Shown piece by piece: positions 9,463 to 18,191 of a stretch of 64,000 nucleotides of DNA. A program made the position numbers and the translations under genes. The stretch is from Rhodococcoides corynebacterioides NBRC 14404 (lineage in GTDB: Bacteria > Actinomycetota > Actinomycetes > Mycobacteriales > Mycobacteriaceae). Under the pieces are notes generated by a model. That model saw nothing but the letters and a program-made list of their open reading frames with translations. It ran no database searches and had not been told where the DNA came from. Location: assembly GCF_001894765.1 (NCBI RefSeq), contig NZ_BCWV01000004.1:310001-374000 (forward strand), read 5' to 3'. The stretch's first letter is position 1. The number at the start of each line of letters is the position of its first letter.

Positions 9463-10720
9463 TCCCGGCCCCCGGTGTCGGCGCCGAGGGCGGGGGCGCA
9501 GTGAGGTTCTCGGGCCAGACGGCGGCGTCGGGCGTGAAGCGCACGGTGAGAACACCCTCGTCGAACGCGGCACCGACGACCGTGCAGCGACGCAGGACCG
9601 ACGCCAGCCGCAGCCGACGTCGCGCACCCTGCGCACTCACGATCATGTCGTCCTCCACGCGTCCGACCGCCACCGTGGACGCGTCCACGTAGGGCAGCGG
9701 CACCCTCATCACGTACACCGAGTCGAGACCGGTACCCGACTCGTGCTCGACCTGCGGCGTCAGCGCCGGCACCGATCCCGGCCCGCACGGGTCCACGTCG
9801 CCGATCTCGTCGGCCACGGCCGCCAGAGCCGTCGACCCTACCGGCTCACCGGGCTGCTCGGTCACGACGTCGAGGCGCACTCCCGGCAGGAACCGCTCGG
9901 CGTCCCGGACCGCGGCGAGATGCTCGGCCCGTCGGCGCTCGGCCCAGTAGACGGCGGGGTGGGTGCCGAGCACGGACGTCGGGACGGCGCCGCCGAGGTC
10001 CGGCTGCACCCCGTCGATGACCACCCCGCTCACGGCGACGCCGTGGAACACGGTCAGCGACAGCACGTCTCGGGCGCGCTCGATCGACCGACCACGAGGC
10101 CCCGCAACGACCACCGCGTCCGTTCGGTCCGCGTCGCCCAGCACGGCACCGATGCGCGTCACGGTCTCGACGATGCGGTCGACCACCTGGACCAGCACCG
10201 CGGCCCGCAGATCGCCACCGGTCGCCGCGACCACTCGCGCGTGCTGTGGCCAGATGCGGTCGAGGTAGCCCGCGACCGACGCGGGCGTGGCGACGACGTC
10301 CACCCACTCCCCCGCGGACGGGCCGTCGACGACGACGTGGTCGACGTCGACTCGCTCGGCGAGACGAACCACCTCGGCGAGGGCGGCGACGGTCTCCGCG
10401 ACGGGGACCCCGGTGAGTTCCTCGGCGTCGGGCAGAGACGGGCCGGCGCCGTGGTCGTGGCCCCCCGCGGCCAGCGTGGCGAGGGTGCGGTACCGCTCCT
10501 CGACGAGGCCGGCGGCGTCGAGACGGACGACCTCGGGCAGGTCCGCGCCGGAACCGAGCAGCGTCGCCGGGTCACGCCCGTCGAGACAGGTGAGCACCAC
10601 GCGCGCCCCCCGGCGACGGAGTCGGGTCGCGAGGGCCGCGGCCACGGTGGACTTGCCGGCCCCACCCGGCCCCACCACGAACGTGAGGCGAGCGGGCGCT
10701 CCGGGCGCCGCGGCGGTCAG
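9455..10720 (-). CDS. ArsA/Get3-like P-loop ATPase, probable CTG start
   Basis: A deviant-Walker P-loop protein of about 421 residues, related to anion-transport and tail-anchor ATPases. Its Walker A is GPGGAGKST, preceded by the beta strand LTFVV. Later come the Asp-containing VVVDGPSAGEWVD and PDLGGAVPTSVLG. The start is uncertain. CTG 10720 overlaps the TGA of the upstream SRPBCC gene (CTGA) and leaves a complete first strand. The next candidate, a GTG inside TFVV, would begin two residues before the Walker loop. No ATG or GTG lies close upstream. It corresponds to Rv2184c by position. Downstream gene overlap of 8 bp indicates an operon. Confidence 0.78.
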   Translation of the reverse strand: MTAAAPGAPARLTFVVGPGGAGKSTVAAALATRLRRRGARVVLTCLDGRDPATLLGSGADLPEVVRLDAAGLVEERYRTLATLAAGGHDHGAGPSLPDAEELTGVPVAETVAALAEVVRLAERVDVDHVVVDGPSAGEWVDVVATPASVAGYLDRIWPQHARVVAATGGDLRAAVLVQVVDRIVETVTRIGAVLGDADRTDAVVVAGPRGRSIERARDVLSLTVFHGVAVSGVVIDGVQPDLGGAVPTSVLGTHPAVYWAERRRAEHLAAVRDAERFLPGVRLDVVTEQPGEPVGSTALAAVADEIGDVDPCGPGSVPALTPQVEHESGTGLDSVYVMRVPLPYVDASTVAVGRVEDDMIVSAQGARRRLRLASVLRRCTVVGAAFDEGVLTVRFTPDAAVWPENLTAPPPSAPTPGAGNG

Positions 10721-11151
10721 CCCTCGACCCTCTTCTTCAACTCCTTCAGGGCGGTGTCGGTGATGACCTTCTCCGCCTTGCGCTTGAACAGGCCGATCAT
10801 GGGGATCGCGAGGTCGACCGTCAGTTCGTAGGTGACCTCGGTGCTGCCGTCCCCGCGGTCGGCGAGCCGATAGGACCCCTCCTGCGACTTCTGCATCTGC
10901 CCCTCGACCAGCCGCCACGACACCGATTCGTCACCGGCCCAGTCGTATTCGAGTTCGTAGGTGTCCTTCACCATCCCGGCGTCGAGCACGAACCGCACGC
11001 GGCGGGCGCGTCCGTTCGGGCCGTCCTCGAGGACCTCGACGGACTTCGCCGCCTCCACCCAGTCGGGGTAGGCCGGGAAGTCCGCGATCACCGCCATGAC
11101 GGCAGCGGGCGTCCCACCGACGACGATGGATTTCGTGGTCTTGTCTGCCAT
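10717..11151 (-). CDS. SRPBCC (START/polyketide cyclase-like) protein, Rv2185c-type
   Basis: A 144-residue single-domain SRPBCC protein, the same length as Rv2185c. The fold is indicated by the N-terminal strand and helix (TKSIVVGGTPAAVMAVIADF.AYPDW), the strand-rich middle, and the long C-terminal helix ending KVITDTALKELKKRVEG. Such domains form a cavity that binds hydrophobic ligands, so a lipid or isoprenoid role is possible, but no substrate is known. ATG 11151 is clear. A second SRPBCC gene lies just upstream and the ATPase gene overlaps its stop, so the three appear to be one transcript. Confidence 0.88.
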   Translation of the reverse strand: MADKTTKSIVVGGTPAAVMAVIADFPAYPDWVEAAKSVEVLEDGPNGRARRVRFVLDAGMVKDTYELEYDWAGDESVSWRLVEGQMQKSQEGSYRLADRGDGSTEVTYELTVDLAIPMIGLFKRKAEKVITDTALKELKKRVEG

Positions 11152-11215
11152 GAGTGCCCCTAGTCTCCGCGCGCGCGTGATCGCGGCGTCGGCACCATGA
11201 TCGACGGTGGCACCG

Positions 11216-11626
11216 TCAGCTCCGAACGCCGGGGTCGGTTCCGGGTGTCGGCTCCACGCGGCGGGGCGGCTCGCCCGGCGCCCGCCCGGCTTCGAGCAGG
11301 GCCTTGATCTCGAAGGACATGGCCTTGCCCGCCACCCGTCGGGCGCGATCGAGCGCGGGGGCCGACGCCGCGCGATCGGTGGGTTCGGCATGCAGGAAGT
11401 AGTGCAGGATCGCGCCGTCGAGAGACGGCTCGAGCCAGACCTCCATGGTGCCCACCAGCTCACCCGCGACGGACCACCGAACGCCCTTGTCCCCGCGGTC
11501 GTCCGTCACCGTGACCGCCAGACGCGGGAACCACGCCCGCCACCGCCGGGGGTCGCCGACGACGGCCGCGATGTCGGCGGGAGGGGCTGCGACGAACGTC
11601 TGGTCCGCCACCTGCACGCTGCTCAT
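11216..11626 (-). CDS. SRPBCC-family protein, Rv2186c-type
   Basis: A 136-residue protein with the same general fold as its downstream neighbour: [23 protein letters not shown] near the N-terminus and a final helix [19 protein letters not shown], then a Pro-rich tail. It corresponds to Rv2186c. ATG 11626 heads a minus-strand run of at least four genes, divergent from fadD15, with 159 bp between the two starts. Two adjacent members of one ligand-binding family beside an acyl-CoA ligase and lipid glycosyltransferase suggest a role in lipid handling. That is inference only. Confidence 0.82.
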   Translation of the reverse strand: MSSVQVADQTFVAAPPADIAAVVGDPRRWRAWFPRLAVTVTDDRGDKGVRWSVAGELVGTMEVWLEPSLDGAILHYFLHAEPTDRAASAPALDRARRVAGKAMSFEIKALLEAGRAPGEPPRRVEPTPGTDPGVRS

Positions 11627-11785
11627 GGGTCCAGCGTCTCATCCCGACCTCGGCCGTCCACCGGGACCCGTGACGGGTCACATCACGACAGGTTTAGTGT
11701 GATGCCTCGTCCGAACCGCGTGATCGGTCCGACCGTTCGCATCCTGCCGATCCCACCCCGATCACCTCGACCACCGGAGCCGTCC

Positions 11786-13591
11786 GTGCGTGAATTCCGC
11801 GTCCCCGCCTCGTTCTCCGTCGACGACGGCGAATCCGCCGTCGACTCCGTGTTCGCGCACGAACGGTCGCGCCCGAACGCCGTCGTCTACCGCCGACAGG
11901 GTCGGTCGTGGACCGACGTCACGGCAGCCGACTTCGCCGCGCAGGTGCGCGCCGTCGCCAAGGGTCTGATCGCGTCGGGCGTCGAGCAGGGCGACCGCGT
12001 CGCGCTCATGTCCGCCACGCGATTCGAGTGGCCGTTGCTCGACTACGCGATCTGGGCGGCGGGCGCGGTGACGGTGCCGGTCTACGAGACGTCGTCGGCC
12101 GGCCAGGTGCGCTGGATCCTCGAGAACTCCGGTGCCCGCGTCGCGATCGTCGAGACCGTGGCGCACTCGAACATCCTCGCCGAGGTCCTCCCCGACCTCC
12201 CGCACGTGGACCACACCTTCCAGATCGAGGTGTCGCCGGAGAAGCAGGGAGCCGTCGACGTTCTCACCGATGCGGGCGCCGAGCTCGGCGACGACGTGGT
12301 CGCCGCCCGCGTGGCGGCCCTGAGATCCTCGGACCCGGCGACGCTGGTCTACACCTCGGGCACCACGGGCCGACCCAAGGGCTGCGTCCTGAGCCACGCG
12401 AACCTGCTCGCGGAGAGCCGCGGCATCGCCGCCAGTGCACTCGGCGAGATGCTGACCGAGGGCCGCACCACGCTCATGTTCCTGCCGATGGCGCACGTGC
12501 TCGCCCGCGCGGTGTCGATCGCGGCGTTCGACCGGGGCGCGATGCTCGGCCACACCGCCGACATCCCCCGGCTCGTCGAGAGCTTCGGGGCGTTCCGTCC
12601 GCACTTCATCCTCTCGGTGCCCCGCGTCTTCGAGAAGGTCTACAACACCGCCCGCCAGAAAGCGCACGGCGACGGCAAGGGCCGCATCTTCGACACCGCG
12701 GCCGACACCGCCGTCGCGTACAGCCGGGCCCTCGACGCGTCCGGGCCCTCGCTGGTGCTGCGCGCCAAGCACGCGCTGTTCGATCGTCTCGTCTACGGCA
12801 AGTTGCGGGCGGCGCTCGGTGGGCAGTGCGAGCTGGCCATCTCGGGTGGCGCGCCGCTCGGCGAGCGCCTCGCGCACTTCTACCGCGGCCTCGGCATCAC
12901 CATCTACGAGGGCTACGGGCTCACCGAGACCACCGCGGCCGCGGCCGTGAACACGCCGGGACAGCAGCGCATCGGCACCGTCGGCAAGCCGCTGCCCGGC
13001 AACGCCGTGCGCATCGCCGACGACGGCGAGATCCTGCTGTCCGGCGGCGTCGTCTTCGGCGGCTACTGGAAGAACGACGACGCGACCGCCGAGGCCCTGA
13101 CCGACGGGTGGTTCCACACGGGCGATCTGGGCACCGTCGACGACGACGGATTCATCGCGATCACCGGTCGCAAGAAGGAGATCATCGTGACCGCGGGCGG
13201 CAAGAACGTCGCCCCCGCCGGACTCGAGGACTCGCTGCGGGCGAGCCCGCTGATCGGTCAGGCGATGGTCGTCGGCGACCAGCGTCCCTTCATCGGCGCG
13301 CTGATCACCGTCGATCCCGAGGCGTTCCCCGGGTGGAAGCAGCGCAACGGCAAGGACGAGTCGGCGACGGTCGCGGACCTCACCTCCGACCCGGACCTCG
13401 TCGCCGAGATCGATGCCGCCGTCGCCGAGGCCAACAAGACCGTCTCGCACGCCGAGGCCATCAAGAAGTACCGCGTGCTGGCGGTGGACTTCACCGAGGA
13501 GGGCGGCGAGCTCACCCCGACGATGAAGCTCAAGCGCAACGTCGTCGCGGAGTCCTACGCGAGCGACATCGAGGCCCTCTACAGCAAGTGA
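11786..13591 (+). CDS. fadD15: Long-chain fatty-acid--CoA ligase FadD15
   Basis: ANL-superfamily acyl-CoA synthetase of 601 residues, about the length of M. tuberculosis FadD15. The AMP-binding signature [11 protein letters not shown] lies near residue 190, followed by LPMAHVLAR, the A5 motif [10 protein letters not shown], the hinge region [11 protein letters not shown] and the catalytic-lysine segment near the C-terminus (LTPTMKLKR). It activates fatty acids with ATP and CoA. GTG 11786 gives [12 protein letters not shown], follows GGAG by seven bases and matches the family N-terminus; longer frames begin inside the divergent gene. Its last 13 bp overlap the 3' end of convergent pimB'. Confidence 0.95.
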   Translation: MREFRVPASFSVDDGESAVDSVFAHERSRPNAVVYRRQGRSWTDVTAADFAAQVRAVAKGLIASGVEQGDRVALMSATRFEWPLLDYAIWAAGAVTVPVYETSSAGQVRWILENSGARVAIVETVAHSNILAEVLPDLPHVDHTFQIEVSPEKQGAVDVLTDAGAELGDDVVAARVAALRSSDPATLVYTSGTTGRPKGCVLSHANLLAESRGIAASALGEMLTEGRTTLMFLPMAHVLARAVSIAAFDRGAMLGHTADIPRLVESFGAFRPHFILSVPRVFEKVYNTARQKAHGDGKGRIFDTAADTAVAYSRALDASGPSLVLRAKHALFDRLVYGKLRAALGGQCELAISGGAPLGERLAHFYRGLGITIYEGYGLTETTAAAAVNTPGQQRIGTVGKPLPGNAVRIADDGEILLSGGVVFGGYWKNDDATAEALTDGWFHTGDLGTVDDDGFIAITGRKKEIIVTAGGKNVAPAGLEDSLRASPLIGQAMVVGDQRPFIGALITVDPEAFPGWKQRNGKDESATVADLTSDPDLVAEIDAAVAEANKTVSHAEAIKKYRVLAVDFTEEGGELTPTMKLKRNVVAESYASDIEALYSK

Positions 13592-14703
13592 GCCAGCCGG
13601 GCCGCGAGGTCGTCCCACCGCCACTCGGTGGTGACGAACTCGCGGCCCGCGGCGCCCATCGCCGCCGCGCGATCCCGGTCCTGCAGCACCCCGACGACGG
13701 ACCGGGTGACGTCCTCGACGTCCGTGCCGTCCACCGTCGTCCCCGTCACGCCCTCGATCACCGTCTCCGGCGCCCCACCCGACCGCCCGGCGACGACGGG
13801 AACACCGGTCGCCGACGCCTCCAGGAAGACGATGCCGAGGCCCTCCACGTCCAGGCCCGCGCCGCGGGTGCGGCACGGCATCGCGAACACGTCGGCGATC
13901 GTGTGGTGAGCGGCCAGTTCGTCCGCGGGAACCGAGCCGGTGAACACCACGTGCTCGGCCACTCCGCACGCCGTCGCCAACCGACGGAGCGTGTCGCCGT
14001 ACGGTCCGCCGCCGACGATCACCAACACCGCGCCGTCGATCTGCTCGCGGATGCCGGCCAGTGCGCGAATCAGGACGTCCTGACCCTTGCGCGGCACCAG
14101 CCGGGACAGGCAGAGCACGGTCGGCCGATCACCCAGCCCGTACCGCGCGCGCAGGTCCGCGCGAGCCGCGTCGTCGGGTCGGAAGACCGTCGAATCCACG
14201 CCCGGCGGCACGTGTTCGAGCGCCGCGTCCGCTCCGAAGGCGGACGCGAATCGACCCCGGGTGTAGCGGCTGACGTAGGTGACGACGTCCGTGGTCGACC
14301 CGATGCGCCGGAGCGTCTGCCGCGCCGCGGGCAGCATCGACCAGCCCACCTCGTGCCCGTGTGTCGACGCCACGACCCGCGACGCACCCGCCCGGCGGAG
14401 ATGCGGACCCAGGACCGCCAACGGCGCCGCGGCGCCGAACCACACCGTCTCGCACCCCCGCTCCCGCACCAAGCGGGCTGCGCGACGCGCGACGAGCGGC
14501 GTGGGCAGCATCAGCGTCGTCGGGTGCCGCACCACCTCGAACGGTTGCTCCGCGTCGAAGCGCACGTGCGTGTCCCCGCGCCACCGCGGCGCGTAGACGA
14601 CCAGGTCCTCCGGCGGCAGGAGCCGCGCGAACGTGTGCAGGTACGACTGGATCCCGCCGCGGCGAGGAGGGAAGTCGTTGGTGACCAGCAGGGTTCGGCG
14701 CAC
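13579..14703 (-). CDS. pimB: GDP-mannose-dependent phosphatidylinositol-monomannoside mannosyltransferase PimB'
   Basis: GT4 (GT-B fold) glycosyltransferase of 374 residues. The N-terminal [15 protein letters not shown] is the family's glycine-rich donor-domain entry. STHGHEVGW and [10 protein letters not shown] follow. The C-terminal half has [15 protein letters not shown] and the EX7E nucleotide-sugar motif in EGLGIVFLE. By position (Rv2188c) and similarity it adds the second mannose to PIM1 on the cytoplasmic side, a step towards lipomannan. GTG 14703 is the only upstream start; the ribosome site is weak. The stop lies within the fadD15 coding region, so the two convergent genes overlap by 13 bp. 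Confidence 0.93.
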   Translation of the reverse strand: MRRTLLVTNDFPPRRGGIQSYLHTFARLLPPEDLVVYAPRWRGDTHVRFDAEQPFEVVRHPTTLMLPTPLVARRAARLVRERGCETVWFGAAAPLAVLGPHLRRAGASRVVASTHGHEVGWSMLPAARQTLRRIGSTTDVVTYVSRYTRGRFASAFGADAALEHVPPGVDSTVFRPDDAARADLRARYGLGDRPTVLCLSRLVPRKGQDVLIRALAGIREQIDGAVLVIVGGGPYGDTLRRLATACGVAEHVVFTGSVPADELAAHHTIADVFAMPCRTRGAGLDVEGLGIVFLEASATGVPVVAGRSGGAPETVIEGVTGTTVDGTDVEDVTRSVVGVLQDRDRAAAMGAAGREFVTTEWRWDDLAARLAHLL

Positions 14704-14720
14704 CGATCAACCGTAGACGG

Positions 14721-16013
14721 TCACGCGGGCCCCGCCGTCTTTCCTGCGACCCAGCGGCCCCATTCCGCCAGGAACGCCTCCGTGGGCAGACCCAGCGTGG
14801 CCGAGAGCGCGGCGTCGAGCCGCGTCGGATCCGTCGGACCGCCGGCGAGCGCGCGGTAGAGCGCGAGCAACCGGGCTTCGCCGAACCGATCGGCGACGAA
14901 CGACGCGACGGACCACGCCGACTCGTACGCGATCGACCCCCGCGGCCCCCCGGCGCCGAAATCCTCGTCCTCGGGTAACACGGTCGGCGGCCCGCCGACC
15001 CTCACCACGGCAGTCAGGGTCGGGGCGATCTGTGCGAACTCCAGCCCGGAGCCGCGGTATCCCGAGTAGTCCGCCACCCCTTCGAGCACCCACAGCGGGG
15101 CGCCCTCCCCGGTGATCGTGCGCAGCGCCACGTGGGTCAGCTCGTGCTGCAGCACCGTGCGCCGCGTCGAGTCGGTCAGCCGGTCGGGGGCGGACGCGCC
15201 GAACACCACGCGCTGACCGGTCACCAGGCCACCGCGCACCGGGTCCGCGATGGTCGACGCCGCCACCGCGGGCGTCGTCGATCCGTTCGCCAGAGACGTG
15301 AACTCCGGGTCCGACCCGGCCACCGTCACCACGGCGCGACGACTCCACCCCTCGCCCGCGAAGTCGGTCACGGCAGCGACCGCGCCGGGAAGGTCGGCCG
15401 CCAGTGCGTCGAGGAACGCGCGCTGTTCGGGATGACCGACGACGATCGAGGTCGTCGATCCGGTCGGGACGCGCACGGTCTCCACCGGGCCGAAGTCCCA
15501 CGGTCCGCGCCACGTCGTGCGGCCGTACTGCGGGAGATCGGCGTCCGACACCACCCGCCACCCCTCGCCGCGCCGCGCGAGGACCAGCGACACGTCGCGG
15601 CGGGTGGGCGCGGTGTCCGCGTCGGCGTAGGCGTAGCGCAGTGCCACTCGGGGAGCCCAGACCTCGGTCGCGTCCACCGCGTCCGCCAGGTCGGGCGGCA
15701 CGGGCGTCTCCGGCTCGTCCAGGATCTCGTACCCGAAGTCCGACAGCGGCACCGTCGCCACCACGTCCGCACGGGCCACCTCCCGCGCGACGAACGACGG
15801 ATCCGCGGCGGGATCGAGGACCGCACGGACGGCGTCGTCGTCCCCCGACCGCACCGCCGCGGCCCAGCGATCGAGAAGGTCGCCGACCGCGGTGCGTCGT
15901 TGCTCGTCCGCGCTCGGCGCGGCCGCGGCTCGGTCGGGTTCGACGGCGGGCTCGGCGCAGGCGCCGAGCAGCACGAGGATCAGCAGCGCCGCGAGAGCGC
16001 GCGTCGCGGTCAG
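14721..16013 (-). CDS. Lipoprotein with HExxH metallopeptidase motif, probable CTG start
   Basis: An exported protein of about 430 residues. The signal peptide ends in the lipobox LLGAC. An N-terminal region resembling SnoaL/NTF2-like domains (about 40-150) precedes a peptidase-like domain with the zinc motif HELTH, followed about 25 residues later by WVLEGVADY, which supplies the gluzincin-type Glu. This looks like an active metallopeptidase outside the membrane. The only ATG/GTG/TTG start near the lipobox (GTG 15974) would leave five residues before the Cys. CTG 16013, overlapping the TGA of the upstream NlpC/P60 gene, gives a normal 19-residue signal peptide. The substrate is unknown. Confidence 0.75.
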   Translation of the reverse strand: MTATRALAALLILVLLGACAEPAVEPDRAAAAPSADEQRRTAVGDLLDRWAAAVRSGDDDAVRAVLDPAADPSFVAREVARADVVATVPLSDFGYEILDEPETPVPPDLADAVDATEVWAPRVALRYAYADADTAPTRRDVSLVLARRGEGWRVVSDADLPQYGRTTWRGPWDFGPVETVRVPTGSTTSIVVGHPEQRAFLDALAADLPGAVAAVTDFAGEGWSRRAVVTVAGSDPEFTSLANGSTTPAVAASTIADPVRGGLVTGQRVVFGASAPDRLTDSTRRTVLQHELTHVALRTITGEGAPLWVLEGVADYSGYRGSGLEFAQIAPTLTAVVRVGGPPTVLPEDEDFGAGGPRGSIAYESAWSVASFVADRFGEARLLALYRALAGGPTDPTRLDAALSATLGLPTEAFLAEWGRWVAGKTAGPA

Positions 16014-17083
16014 TATCGGCGAGCGCCGTAGAACGGCCAGGACGCCATCGACTCGACCCGCACAGGGACGCCGAAGGTGCTGGCGTGCAGCACGTTTCCG
16101 TTACCCGCGTAGAGCCCGACGTGCGTGGCGCCCGGGTAGAAGAGCACCACGTCGCCCGGCTGCAGGTCCTCCTTGCTCACCGGGGTCCCACCGGCCGCCT
16201 GCGCCTGACTGGACCGCGGCAGCGTCTTGCCGACCTGCTTGTACGCCCAGACGACGAGTCCGGAGCAGTCGTACCCGTCCGGCCCGGTGGCGCCCCACAC
16301 GTAGGGCTTGCCGATCTGCGTGAGCGCAGCCTGCAGCGCCCCCGCCTGCGATCCGGGTGTCAACGACTTCAGGATGACCGAGGGGTCGAATCCCGGCGGG
16401 AACGCCGAGCCGGCCAGCTGGGCCTTCTCGTCGGCCGAGAGAGCTCCGAACGCGGCGACGACGTCCGCGATCTCCGTCTGCAACGTGCTCTGCTTGCTCT
16501 GCAGATCGTCGCTGACCGCCTTCGCCTGCTCGGTGGCGGCGCGGGCGTCCTCGGCGGACCGAGCAGAGGCCTGCTCGGCGGCGGCCGCGGCATCGGACGT
16601 GGCACGGAACCCGTCGACCACGGTAGCCGTGTCCTTCGAGATGACGTCCAGAGCGGCCATCTGGTCGAGGAGTTGCTGTGGGGAGTCGCTGATCATCACG
16701 GCGAACAGGCGGTTGGTGCGCGCGCCCTGATAGTTCGCGCGGGCGATCTTGTCGACGTCCGGACGCAGCGTCTCGAGCTGCGCGCGAGCGGCGTCGGCGG
16801 CGGCGCGATCTGCTGCCAGCCGGTCCTCCGCCTCGCGCTGCGCGGCGGCCTTCGCGTCGAGCTCGATCTGGGCGTTGTGCATCGCCTCGGTGGTCAGCTC
16901 CGACTGGTGTGACAGGTCCGCCAGGCGCGCCATGGCCTCGGAGGCCGAGGCGCCGGGAACGGGATCCGCTGCGGCCGGCGCGGCCAGGTCGGACGCAGCC
17001 GGGGCGATGGCGACGGCCGCAGCCAGCGCGACAGCGAATGCGAGACCACCGACGGTGCGACGGAACGGGGCCGGAGACGACAC
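16010..17083 (-). CDS. NlpC/P60 peptidoglycan endopeptidase with coiled-coil domain (Rv2190c-like)
   Basis: Secreted cell-wall hydrolase of 357 residues. A signal peptide (about 1-40) leads to a long Ala/Glu/Asp-rich coiled coil (about 45-215), as in RipA-type hydrolases. The NlpC/P60 domain (about 247-357) has catalytic Cys273 in YDCSGLV, His321 in ATHVGLY and His333 in VLHAS. It should cleave the D-Glu to diaminopimelate bond of muropeptides, with the coiled coil controlling activity or placing the enzyme. GTG 17083 follows AAGGAG at 11 bases. A TAACCT hexamer around 17182-17187 (minus strand) could be a -10 box. The next gene overlaps its stop. Confidence 0.93.
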   Translation of the reverse strand: MSSPAPFRRTVGGLAFAVALAAAVAIAPAASDLAAPAAADPVPGASASEAMARLADLSHQSELTTEAMHNAQIELDAKAAAQREAEDRLAADRAAADAARAQLETLRPDVDKIARANYQGARTNRLFAVMISDSPQQLLDQMAALDVISKDTATVVDGFRATSDAAAAAEQASARSAEDARAATEQAKAVSDDLQSKQSTLQTEIADVVAAFGALSADEKAQLAGSAFPPGFDPSVILKSLTPGSQAGALQAALTQIGKPYVWGATGPDGYDCSGLVVWAYKQVGKTLPRSSQAQAAGGTPVSKEDLQPGDVVLFYPGATHVGLYAGNGNVLHASTFGVPVRVESMASWPFYGARRY

Positions 17084-17251
17084 GGGCGGAGCTACTCCTT
17101 CGTCGAAGGCCGGGAATCCGGCTGCCGAGGGGTGTCGATCGACGGGGCACCTGTGGCGTCCGAGTCGATCACGAGCAGGTTACGACGCCGCGGAGACTTT
17201 CCGCCTCGACTTCCGGAAATGCGGCACGAACCCGGCTCGACGTCGTGAGAA

Positions 17252-17292
17252 ACGACGAAAACCGAACCGGTGGTCGGCTCGGTTCTCGTCGT
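17252..17292 (-). terminator. Hairpin terminator after the riboswitch-controlled NlpC gene
   Basis: Arms ACGACGA and TCGTCGT pair perfectly, continuing into AAACCGA against TCGGTTC with one mismatch. The hairpin starts 23 bases past the NlpC stop at 17316 and separates the two hydrolase genes. The run of U after it is short, so it may be a weak or U-independent terminator. Confidence 0.65.
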
Positions 17293-17315
17293 GACTCTTG
17301 TGGTGGAACGACAGA

Positions 17316-17894
17316 TCAGGCGTAGCGGCGTGCGCCGTCGAAGGGCATCGACGAGAGCGGCACGACCTTGACGGGCTGGCTCTCGGTCGAGGCGTGGACG
17401 ACGTTGCCGTTGCCCACGTAGATGCCCGAGTGCGAACCGCCGTAGAAGGAGATCACGTCACCCGGCTGGAGCGCGTTCTGCGAGACGGGGGTTCCGGCGG
17501 CGGCCTGGTCGTAGCTGGTACGGGGCAGCTCGATACCGGCCTGCTGGTAGGCCCACTTCACGAGGCCGGAGCAGTCGAAGGCGTTGGGGCCGGCAGCACC
17601 CCACACGTAGGGGGCACCGACTTTGCTCTCGGCGGCCTGCGCGGCCTGGGCTCCGGCGCTCACCACGGGGGCGATCGGTGCGGGGACCTGCGGCAGCGCC
17701 GGGACCTGCGGCATCGGAGGCAGCTGGCTCAGGATCTGGTCCGGAACCTCGACGGTGCCGATACCGGGGATCTCGACCGGCGCTGCGAAGGCGGGGGCAG
17801 CGGGGACTGCGATGGCACCGGCGGTGAGGGCGCCGGCGACGAGAACGTTGCGGACGGGCCGCGTGGCAGTGCTGGGCTTGCGGTGTTTCGCCAC
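17316..17894 (-). CDS. Small secreted NlpC/P60 endopeptidase under riboswitch control
   Basis: A 192-residue secreted hydrolase. The signal peptide ends near AFA-AP at 36-38, a short Pro-rich linker (PPMPQVPALPQVPAPIAP) follows, and the NlpC/P60 domain begins near residue 88. Catalytic residues are Cys108 in FDCSGLV, His155 in SHSGIYV and His167 in VVHAS. It resembles RipB-type enzymes without a coiled coil and should cut peptide stems of peptidoglycan. GTG 17894 lies 20 bases downstream of the riboswitch P1 stem, with GGAG about 11 bases upstream. It is a likely paralogue of the next NlpC gene, which has its own leader without the aptamer. Confidence 0.93.
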   Translation of the reverse strand: MAKHRKPSTATRPVRNVLVAGALTAGAIAVPAAPAFAAPVEIPGIGTVEVPDQILSQLPPMPQVPALPQVPAPIAPVVSAGAQAAQAAESKVGAPYVWGAAGPNAFDCSGLVKWAYQQAGIELPRTSYDQAAAGTPVSQNALQPGDVISFYGGSHSGIYVGNGNVVHASTESQPVKVVPLSSMPFDGARRYA

Positions 17895-17913
17895 GAGAAA
17901 GAGGTACTCCGTT

Positions 17914-18050
17914 TCTTCCTGTCATCCGCCGACCGAGTTAGCTGACGGGTTCGGGCTGGGAAGATCAGCCCTACCCGGCGAGACGCTGTGGCGTCGCGAC
18001 GGGATTCACCCCGGTGTAACGGTGGGTTCCCGGCTCGGACGCCCGGAAGA
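17914..18050 (-). promoter_or_regulatory. c-di-AMP riboswitch (ydaO-yuaA motif)
   Basis: Minus-strand leader of the small NlpC gene. It contains, in order, the ydaO-type blocks GAGCCGGGAACCCA (18036-18023), GGGTGAATCCC (18011-18001), GGGTAGGGCTG, and CCCGTCAGCTAAC (17949-17937). The closing stem pairs TCTTCC at 18050-18045 with GGAAGA at 17919-17914. These riboswitches are known upstream of NlpC/P60 and resuscitation-factor genes in actinobacteria and usually switch expression off when c-di-AMP is high. Here it links cell-wall cleavage to c-di-AMP level. Confidence 0.92.
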
Positions 18051-18191
18051 GGCGCCCGATTGAGCGGTGACATTGCGACGCAGTCCGCGGGTGGAGCTGC
18101 TCGACTCCGCAATGTCTCGGAAAGATTACGAAACCGTCTCCGCGATGTCGAGTCCGCTCGTGACGTGTCGCAATTCGATCACGGTCACCGA

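Noticed and set aside
17084-17251. A second c-di-AMP riboswitch before the large NlpC gene
   Set aside because: The leader lacks the GGGTGAAT and CCCGTCAGCTAAC blocks.
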